A stretch of DNA of 5,305 bases from an uncultured Pseudomonadota bacterium. Its GTDB lineage: Bacteria > Myxococcota_A > UBA796 > GCA-2862545. Below are positions 1 to 4,072 of the stretch, piece by piece; the first letter of the stretch is position 1; each line of letters opens with the position of its first letter. The notes under the pieces are model-generated. The model searched no databases and was not told where the DNA came from. It saw only the letters and a list, made by a program, of their open reading frames with translations. The DNA is taken from assembly GCA_937891875.1 (NCBI GenBank), contig CALATR010001168.1, positions 1 through 5,305 of the forward strand, in the 5' to 3' direction. The position numbers were made by a program, and so were the translations under genes.

Positions 1-124
1 CGGGCTGCTCGGTCCAGGTGTCCTGCCCGACCGTGTTCCCGTCCGCGGTCGGGTTCGTGTACTCGGTGGCGCATGCCGTAGCGCCCACGATCGCGGCAAG
101 CAGGATGAAACGCTGGTTTCTCAC
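1..124 (-). CDS. N-terminal part of a putative small lipoprotein (cut by window edge)
   Basis: Read leftward from a GTG at 124, the frame is open for 41 codons to the window edge. It begins MRNQRFILLAAIVGATAC, followed by ATEYTNPTADGNTVGQDTWT. This shows a short basic n-region (R2, R5), a hydrophobic core (residues 6-16) and a possible lipobox ATAC with Cys18. The -3 position is Ala rather than the usual Leu, so the lipobox is acceptable but not ideal. After the Cys comes a polar Thr/Asp/Asn-rich stretch, as expected for a surface linker. A perfect GGAGG lies 5 nt before the GTG, which fixes the start. The gene is divergent from the FG-GAP lipoprotein starting at 377. The remainder lies outside the window, so the function and family are unknown. 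Confidence is high that this is a real exported-protein start and moderate that it is lipidated. Confidence 0.72.
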   Translation of the reverse strand, partial: MRNQRFILLAAIVGATACATEYTNPTADGNTVGQDTWTEQP

Positions 125-129
125 AGAGA

Positions 130-134
130 CCTCC
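130..134 (-). promoter_or_regulatory. Shine-Dalgarno site of the left-edge lipoprotein
   Basis: CCTCC on the plus strand reads GGAGG on the minus strand. It ends 5 nt before the GTG start at 124. It is the reason for accepting a GTG start for a gene of which only 124 bases are visible. Confidence 0.7.
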
Positions 135-140
135 GGGTTC

Positions 141-166
141 TCGACACCTGCGGCTCGCAGGTTCGA
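141..166 (-). promoter_or_regulatory. Stem-loop in the 5' leader of the left-edge lipoprotein
   Basis: ACCTGCG (146-152) and CGCAGGT (156-162) are perfect inverted arms around a 3-nt loop. TCGA (141-144) pairs with TCGA (163-166) outside them, with C145 bulged, giving an 11-bp stem. In the minus-strand mRNA the hairpin ends 6 nt before the GGAGG at 130-134. It could modulate translation initiation or stabilise the 5' end. No T-run follows on either strand, so it does not look like an intrinsic terminator. The pairing is seen directly; the role is inferred. Confidence 0.4.
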
Positions 167-181
167 CGGCCCCTTGTCACA

Positions 182-226
182 TGCTTGACGCTGTTCTCAC
201 AAGCAGAACACCTCAATTTCCTGCTT
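182..226. promoter_or_regulatory. Overlapping inverted repeats (candidate operator) in the divergent intergenic region
   Basis: Three exact 6-bp dyads interlock in 45 bases: TGCTTG (182-187) with CAAGCA (200-205), TGTTCT (192-197) with AGAACA (205-210), and AAGCAG (201-206) with CTGCTT (221-226). The middle dyad, TGTTCT-N7-AGAACA, is operator-like in size and symmetry. The first and third share a strand segment and would be mutually exclusive as RNA stems. The stretch is less G+C-rich than its surroundings and lies between two divergently transcribed lipoprotein genes, where promoters are expected. A TTGACG at 185-190 resembles a -35 hexamer, but no good -10 follows at the right distance. A regulator cannot be named. 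Confidence 0.35.
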
Positions 227-265
227 CAGCCCTCGGAGAACGCGTGATGGTGGGGGTTGGGACCC

Positions 266-298
266 TCACCCTTCCGCCGGTCGGAGCCGGAGCTTGCC
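266..298 (-). pseudogene. Remnant of the 3' end of a paralogue of the 409-aa gene
   Basis: On the minus strand this encodes GKLRLRPAEG followed by TGA. The intact gene at 2232-3461 ends GKLEMRFRPAEG followed by TGA. Without gaps, 261-289 matches 2227-2255 at 26 of 29 bases, including 5 bases after the stop. In the reading frame, two of the three differences are silent third-position changes (CGA/CGG and GAA/GAG) and one is Leu/Phe. The next three codons, after an in-frame 6-nt gap, differ only at third positions (GGC/GGG and CTC/CTG). Upstream the frame meets a TAA (plus TTA at 326-328), and I see no convincing further similarity. This looks like the surviving tail of a duplicated gene. A shared short intergenic repeat is the alternative. 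Confidence 0.5.
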
Positions 299-344
299 CC
301 GCGGCTCCGCCCGGCATCGGCCAGGTTAAAGCATCCGTCGTACT

Positions 345-349
345 GGAGG
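345..349 (+). promoter_or_regulatory. Strong Shine-Dalgarno before the leader ORF
   Basis: GGAGG (within TGGAGGGACC) lies 4 nt before an ATG at 354. That ATG is out of frame with the lipoprotein gene and opens only the 8-codon ORF. It is the best ribosome binding site in the leader, better placed than the GAAGG at 369-373 (3 nt before the ATG at 377). Confidence 0.6.
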
Positions 350-353
350 GACC

Positions 354-380
354 ATGACCAGCTCGGATGAAGGCCCATGA
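354..380 (+). CDS. Possible 8-codon leader ORF coupled to the FG-GAP lipoprotein
   Basis: The frame ATG ... TGA encodes MTSSDEGP. Its stop TGA (378-380) overlaps the ATG (377-379) of the long gene as ATGA, the classic arrangement for translational coupling. It has the strong GGAGG at 345-349. The peptide resembles no attenuator class that I can name: it has no run of one amino acid and no arrest motif. It may serve only to bring ribosomes to the weakly served start at 377. A less likely alternative is that ATG 354 was the original start and a small indel separated it from the signal peptide. Against this, the signal peptide begins cleanly at 377. Confidence 0.4.
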   Translation: MTSSDEGP

Positions 381-2209
381 CGAGGGCAGCGCGGTCAGCC
401 GTTCTCACCCTCGCGATGTCCGCGTGCGCGGTCAGCAGCCTCCGCCCCATCAACAGCGACGACACCGACCTGCCAGACACCGACACGGACACGGACACGG
501 ACGCCCCCTCCTGCGAGCCGCTCGACGCTCCCCCCGTGACCGTCACCTCCCCCACCCTCTGCGAGCGCCCGGTGCCTCTCTCTCCGCCGAGGCTGAAGTG
601 GTCGTTGCCGATATCGTGGGATGGGGTCTACGAGGTTCGAGCAGGCCGGCTGCTCGATCTGGACGAGAACGGAGTGGTCGATGCCTTTGACCCCCCAACG
701 CTGACCGTGTCCGGTCCAACGCACGAGGTTCGCGTTCACTACCGGACCCACCTGATCGACGGCCGCACCGGAGCAATCCAGGACACCGTGGAAGACTTCC
801 TGGTCTCGACGATCTTCCGAGTCGACCCGTCGGAATCTCCCAGCGCCTGGGGCACCGGGTGGCTCGCACCGGACGTGGGAATCTGTGGCTGGACGCCAGA
901 CTCAGGGCTGTCGTGTGATGGTCTGAACAAACGCACCCCTGTCCTGAACATGCTGCCCGTTGACGCGAATCACGACGGGAAGCCAGAGCTGGCCCATCTT
1001 CTTGGGCTGCTCGACCCCCGCACGAGCACCGCGACCCTCGACCTCGACGAAAACTTGGCTTCATGGTCGACGACAGCGTGGGATCTCGACGGAGACGGCA
1101 TCGATACGCAGCTTGTAGCCGGATCCGCATACAAGCTCGGGACCCTCCGCTGCGACGACTATGAGGGCGCCATCGTGGCTGTCACGAAGGGACCCGATGG
1201 TGGGCCACTCGTCGTGCGGACTGGGCGACTCTGGGGTGCCCCTGGACTCCGGATCGGCGGAGCGGTGTGTGGGAGTGAGGTCGTCTCGGTCCCGCTGGGG
1301 CCCCGCGAGACCGTGCAGGGGCTCGCGATCGGGGACCTCGACGCCGATGGTCGTGTGGAGCTGGTGGCGTCGCTGCAGGTGTACACGGACGACGGCTACC
1401 TCGCGGCGAGCCTCATGGCGGTCGAGCTCGACGGCACGCCCATGTGGCGCGTCGACGACCTCCCGACCGGGGTATTCTCGGCGACTCTCGCGGATCTCGA
1501 CGGAGACGGCGCCTTCGAGGTCATCGGCGGAGCGCCGGCCATCTACGAAGGTGCGACGGGACGCTTGCTGCACCATCTCGGCGACCCTCCACCGTATGTG
1601 GGCAGCGCGCCAGGCCAAGACTTCATCTTCCCGGTGGACATCGACGGGGACCTCGCCTTGGACATCGTGGTCGTCCATCAGGACCGGGTCGATGTCTACG
1701 AGGGCACGGAACCCTGGGCGCCAGGACCCTCGGTGTGGCACAGCGCCGCGTTCTCGGGCAGCACCATCGAACCGGACATGACCGTTCCGCAGGATCCGAA
1801 GCCTCCGTGGGAGGGCGACGGGACGTTCCGCGCCGCCACGGGGCATGGGCCTGCGATGGGCGCCGGCACCGACCTGGCCGCGCGCGTCGTGCGGGTGTGT
1901 GAGGAGGAGTGCCAGCTCGGTAGCGTCCGCGTCGGCATACAAGCCGGCAACCTCGGCGAACGACCGGTGGAGCGCCCCACCGACCTGGTCTTGGAGGTGA
2001 TGCGGGGCGGCACCTGGGAGGAGGCGAGCCGGACCCGCTACGCGTCCATTTCAGCCGCGCAGTGGCTCGAGGGTGTGGACGTCGAGATCGACAGCGACCC
2101 GCGGGTCGAAGATGTCCGCGTCTCGCTCGTACCCGCTGGCTGGGTCGCCTCCCGTGAGTGTGACGGCGCGGCGGCGGAGGAACGGCTGGAGAGGGGGATC
2201 TGCGAGTAG
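377..2209 (+). CDS. FG-GAP/VCBS repeat putative lipoprotein
   Basis: This 610-aa protein starts MTRAARSAVLTLAMSAC, a short signal peptide with basic n-region and candidate lipid-attachment Cys17. The -3 residue is Met, so the lipobox is imperfect. A linker with alternating Asp-Thr (residues 34-42) should hold the folded part off the membrane. Six calcium-loop motifs of the FG-GAP/VCBS type follow: DLDENG at 94, DANHDG at 196, DLDGDG at 236, DLDADG at 320, DLDGDG at 373 and a degenerate DIDGDL at 421. They imply a beta-propeller, probably binding Ca2+ and acting in adhesion or surface recognition; the ligand is unknown. Residues from about 475 are propeller-free. They may form a CARDB-like beta-sandwich (LGSVRVGIQAGNLGERPV near 514-531), which is tentative. 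Ten further cysteines (46, 62, 170, 180, 259, 298, 508, 512, 595, 609) suit disulphides in an exported protein. The start at 377 is chosen because the signal sequence begins there. Its 3' end is 22 bp from the convergent gene's stop. Confidence 0.88.
   Translation: MTRAARSAVLTLAMSACAVSSLRPINSDDTDLPDTDTDTDTDAPSCEPLDAPPVTVTSPTLCERPVPLSPPRLKWSLPISWDGVYEVRAGRLLDLDENGVVDAFDPPTLTVSGPTHEVRVHYRTHLIDGRTGAIQDTVEDFLVSTIFRVDPSESPSAWGTGWLAPDVGICGWTPDSGLSCDGLNKRTPVLNMLPVDANHDGKPELAHLLGLLDPRTSTATLDLDENLASWSTTAWDLDGDGIDTQLVAGSAYKLGTLRCDDYEGAIVAVTKGPDGGPLVVRTGRLWGAPGLRIGGAVCGSEVVSVPLGPRETVQGLAIGDLDADGRVELVASLQVYTDDGYLAASLMAVELDGTPMWRVDDLPTGVFSATLADLDGDGAFEVIGGAPAIYEGATGRLLHHLGDPPPYVGSAPGQDFIFPVDIDGDLALDIVVVHQDRVDVYEGTEPWAPGPSVWHSAAFSGSTIEPDMTVPQDPKPPWEGDGTFRAATGHGPAMGAGTDLAARVVRVCEEECQLGSVRVGIQAGNLGERPVERPTDLVLEVMRGGTWEEASRTRYASISAAQWLEGVDVEIDSDPRVEDVRVSLVPAGWVASRECDGAAAEERLERGICE
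476..502 (+). repeat. In-frame hexanucleotide repeat encoding the Asp-Thr linker
   Basis: Four near-identical GACACN units plus a final GAC encode DTDTDTDTD. The last three full units are exactly GACACG or differ at one wobble base. The unit is six bases long, so slippage would lengthen or shorten the post-lipidation linker without a frameshift. Asp/Thr-rich tracts after the lipid-attachment Cys are familiar from myxobacterial surface lipoproteins, which is recalled knowledge. Confidence 0.7.
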
Positions 2210-2231
2210 GCCCCACGCCGTCCGGAGACCC

Positions 2232-3461
2232 TCACCCCTCCGCCGGCCGGAACCGCATCTCCAGCTTCCCACCCATCATCTGCCCGGTCAGGAACAGCTC
2301 CTCGCCGCGCATCCGCCAGGCCCACGATCCCTCCTGGATCGCCTGCAGCACCTGACCGAGGCCGCCCGCCGCGGGCACGGCGAACGGGTCGCTCTTCCTG
2401 CCATGCATGGTGAGGCCGCTGGTCACGAGCTCGGCGAACTGGATGCGGTGGTCGCCCGCCACCTGCCAGCGCCCCGGGGCCAGGCCGCTGGTGCCGACCT
2501 GCTCGGCCATCTCCAGCGCCTCGGGGGGCCCGGCGAAGGCGTCCGCGAGCAGCAGCTCGAGCCGACCGTCCGCGTGCAGCGTCCAGGTGATGCCGCGCAC
2601 GCCGAACAGCTGTCCAAACCCCTGCGCACTCACGTTCTCCCACGCGCCGACCGGTCCGCCGACCGCCGGACGCAGCGCCCCGCCCCCGCCGAGCGCCCCG
2701 GCGAGCGTCTTGTGCACCCGTCCGCCGCTCGCCCAGGCCTGCGCGATGACCGCGTCCCCGACCGTGTGGATCAGCCCGCCGCGCCGGTGCGAAGGCACTT
2801 CGATCCGCGCCCAGGTCCAGGGCGTCAGGCTCACCGGGATGTCTTGCCGCGCCGCCAGCTCCACCGGGAGCGACACCTCGCTGGCGAGCCCCTTGCCGAA
2901 GACGAAGCCCCCGACCTCGAGCCAGGTGGCCCCGTCGACCGCCTCCTCCCCGCTGACCCACGCCGTCGCCTGCGCCCACGGATCCCGCCCCAGCCGCCGC
3001 AGCGCCCGGTAGACCGCGATCCCCTGCCGCGGATCCACGCCTGGATCGCCCACTTCTGCCGCCCGAAGCAGATCCGCGAGCCCCAGCTGCAGCTCCGGAC
3101 ACGCGAGATCCACCGCCTCCAGCGCGGCCCCCACCCAGCGCCAGTCCGCCAGATCGGGCTGTGAACCGGCCACCTCCGCCAGCGCCACCAGCGCCGCCCC
3201 CTCAGCCACGCAGCACCCCGCCCGCCGCCACCGATCCAGCCGCGCCTCGCCAGCAGGCTCGTCCGGGTGGTGCATGTCCGGGCCCAGGAGAGCGCGGGAC
3301 AGCGTGAGGGAGGTGTCATCGAGCGCGTAGAGCCCGTCGACCTCGCCGAACGCGACCTGGATCGTCGGGCCGGGCGGCAGGTGGGTCAGCGCGGCGTCGA
3401 GGGTGCTGCGCAGGGGATCGATCAGCGCAGCGACGTCATCGGCGAGGGCGAGGCGGGTCAT
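2232..3461 (-). CDS. Conserved-looking cytoplasmic protein of unknown function, 409 aa
   Basis: The start is ATG at 3461 with GGAG 6 nt upstream. The frame stays open far beyond it (to 4517), but through repetitive non-coding sequence, so the start here is preferred. The protein begins MTRLALADDVAALIDPL and has no signal peptide or membrane segment. Residues 75-165 are Ala/Leu-rich and probably helical. Residues 180-310 look like alternating beta-strands (LEVGGFVFGKG; ITWTLHADGRLELLLADAF). The last 90 residues (GRWQVAGDHRIQFAEL ... WAWRMRGEELFLTG ... KLEMRFRP) recall the strand pattern of META/HslJ-type domains, a weak impression that I would not annotate on. I see no catalytic motif. Notable local features are HH at 64-65, CC at 83-84 and a Gly-rich stretch at 258-261. 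Codon use matches its neighbours. A fragment of the same 3' end occurs at 266-298, so the gene belongs to a family duplicated in this genome. Confidence 0.8.
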   Translation of the reverse strand: MTRLALADDVAALIDPLRSTLDAALTHLPPGPTIQVAFGEVDGLYALDDTSLTLSRALLGPDMHHPDEPAGEARLDRWRRAGCCVAEGAALVALAEVAGSQPDLADWRWVGAALEAVDLACPELQLGLADLLRAAEVGDPGVDPRQGIAVYRALRRLGRDPWAQATAWVSGEEAVDGATWLEVGGFVFGKGLASEVSLPVELAARQDIPVSLTPWTWARIEVPSHRRGGLIHTVGDAVIAQAWASGGRVHKTLAGALGGGGALRPAVGGPVGAWENVSAQGFGQLFGVRGITWTLHADGRLELLLADAFAGPPEALEMAEQVGTSGLAPGRWQVAGDHRIQFAELVTSGLTMHGRKSDPFAVPAAGGLGQVLQAIQEGSWAWRMRGEELFLTGQMMGGKLEMRFRPAEG

Positions 3462-3467
3462 GGCTGG

Positions 3468-3471
3468 CTCC
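3468..3471 (-). promoter_or_regulatory. Shine-Dalgarno site fixing the start of the 409-aa gene
   Basis: CTCC on the plus strand reads GGAG on the minus strand, 6 nt before the ATG at 3461. It supports this start over upstream in-frame codons that would run the protein through the tandem repeats at 3557-3630. Confidence 0.6.
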
Positions 3472-3556
3472 AAGAGGGCAGCGTAGACACGTGGAGGGGA
3501 TCGGGGAAGGTCGAGGTGGGCAAGGCTGGAGGAAATGGAGGGGCGGAGCGGCACTC

Positions 3557-3630
3557 GGCACAGAGGCTCAGAGGCGCAGAGGGCTTCACAGAGGGGTTCA
3601 CAGAGGGGTTCACAGAGGGGTTCACAGAGG
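3557..3630. repeat. Compound tandem repeat: 8-bp units passing into 12-bp units
   Basis: From 3557 there are three 8-bp units GGCACAGA, GGCTCAGA and GGCGCAGA. From 3581 come four 12-bp units, GGGCTTCACAGA once and GGGGTTCACAGA three times, ending with GG at 3629-3630. All units share the CAGA-GG junction, and the 12-bp unit looks like the 8-bp unit with four bases added. The array lies 95 bases or more upstream of the 409-aa gene and so may fall in its 5' leader. There are no spacers, so it is not a CRISPR array. Confidence 0.85.
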
Positions 3631-3650
3631 CCCACGCGATCCGGCTCCTC

Positions 3651-3676
3651 TAAACACTTGGTTAATACTAAGGAAT
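3651..3676 (-). promoter_or_regulatory. A+T-rich patch, possible promoter region of the 409-aa gene
   Basis: Only 7 of these 26 bases are G or C, in sharp contrast to the surroundings. On the minus strand it contains TAGTATTAA, which offers TAGTAT or TATTAA as a -10-like hexamer about 200 bases before the start at 3461. No good -35 hexamer lies at the right distance. The call rests on base composition and position only. Confidence 0.25.
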
Positions 3677-3736
3677 CGCGCGACAGTTGAGCGCCGGCCC
3701 GATGGGGGCTGGGTGATCTGCGCGCGTCGAGCCGCA

Positions 3737-3776
3737 CCCTCACCACGAAGGCACGGAGGCACCGAGGGCCACGGAG
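3737..3776 (+). repeat. Left arm of a 40-nt inverted repeat (CACGGAGG class)
   Basis: This arm is the reverse complement of 3981-4020 at 36 of 40 positions; the 34-nt core (3743-3776) matches at 31 of 34. Internally it is built of 8-bp units (CCACGAAG, GCACGGAG, GCACCGAG), the same class as the GGCNCAGA units of the tandem array at 3557. Strings of this kind are, from memory, common in intergenic regions of environmental bacteria. That cannot be tested here. Confidence 0.8.
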
Positions 3777-3869
3777 AGGGGAAACCAGGAGGCGGACCGA
3801 GCTGTGCTTCCGGGTTCGAGTTTTGATAGCCTCGAACGCCACTTCCGGGCGATCGCTCCTCCTCTCTGC

Positions 3870-3925
3870 CGGAGCGGCTGGGGTGTCCCGACCGAGAGGA
3901 CGGGCCCTCGGCTGGAACCGCTCCG
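3870..3925. repeat. Nested hairpin between the inverted repeats
   Basis: CGGAGCGG (3870-3877) pairs perfectly with CCGCTCCG (3918-3925). Inside the 40-nt loop, CCGAG (3892-3896) pairs with CTCGG (3907-3911). With the outer 40-nt arms this would give a long branched structure as RNA or extruded DNA. Short G+C-rich stems arise often by chance at this composition, so the functional claim is weak. Confidence 0.35.
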
Positions 3926-3980
3926 CAAGGCCATGGACAAGACCCGCCAGCACGACCCCGTTGGTGTCGTCCACTCCCGC

Positions 3981-4020
3981 CTCCGTGGCCCTCCGCGTCT
4001 CCGTGCCTTCGTGGTGGGGG
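3981..4020 (-). repeat. Right arm of the 40-nt inverted repeat
   Basis: This is the inverted partner of 3737-3776. Its only mismatches are one base in the outer part and three in the middle of the core, between two perfectly matching blocks of 16 and 13 bases. It lies about 50 bases past the stop codon of the kinase gene. The arms enclose 204 bp (3777-3980). Confidence 0.8.
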
Positions 4021-4026
4021 CAGGGC

Positions 4027-4068
4027 AGACCGCGCGGACCGTCCTCGGTCTCCCCTTCGTTCGGTCCG
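4027..4068 (-). terminator. Possible terminator-like hairpins after the kinase gene
   Basis: Within 50 bases of the kinase stop codon are two alternative stems: CGGACCG (4035-4041) with CGGTCCG (4062-4068), and AGACCG (4027-4032) with CGGTCT (4046-4051). They overlap and cannot both form. No T-run follows on the minus strand, so intrinsic termination is doubtful. Confidence 0.22.
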
Positions 4069-4072
4069 ACCC

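Larger units (their letters stand above)
3462..4072. other. Repeat-rich intergenic region without a convincing gene
   Basis: Several frames stay open across these 611 bases because of the high G+C. Their translations are low-complexity (Arg/Pro/Gly-rich or tandem repeats), match no family I know and lack a ribosome binding site. What can be seen is a compound tandem array (3557-3630), an A+T-rich patch (3651-3676), a pair of long inverted repeats (3737-3776 and 3981-4020) with a nested hairpin between them, and hairpins just after the kinase stop codon. Confidence 0.7.

Noticed and set aside
185..213. TTGACG at 185-190 as a sigma-70 promoter for the FG-GAP gene
   Set aside because: No recognisable -10 hexamer lies 16-18 nt downstream, so a promoter was not called.
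226..555. 109-codon minus-strand frame overlapping the lipoprotein start
   Set aside because: Its Ser-Val repeat is the antisense of the Asp-Thr hexanucleotide tract. It is also in a different frame from the gene remnant at 266-298.
1061..1942. 293-codon minus-strand frame opposite the FG-GAP gene
   Set aside because: The opposite strand carries clear FG-GAP motifs; this frame shows none and is an antisense shadow.
2210..2231. Bidirectional terminator between the convergent genes
   Set aside because: The 22-bp gap has no stem of useful length with a T-run on either strand.
2038..3102. 354-codon minus-strand frame inside the 409-aa gene and the FG-GAP 3' end
   Set aside because: It is Gly/Ala/Arg-rich, spans the ends of two convergent genes, and has no ribosome binding site or domain. 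It is a frame shadow of high G+C coding sequence.
3585..3630. 12-bp tandem repeat as a CRISPR array or as a coding repeat (GFTE units)
   Set aside because: There are no spacers and the unit is too short for CRISPR. The surrounding frame has no start signal or sequence of coding character.
3640..3740. tRNA-like gene in the A+T-rich patch region
   Set aside because: No cloverleaf arms or T-loop GTTCRA consensus could be placed.
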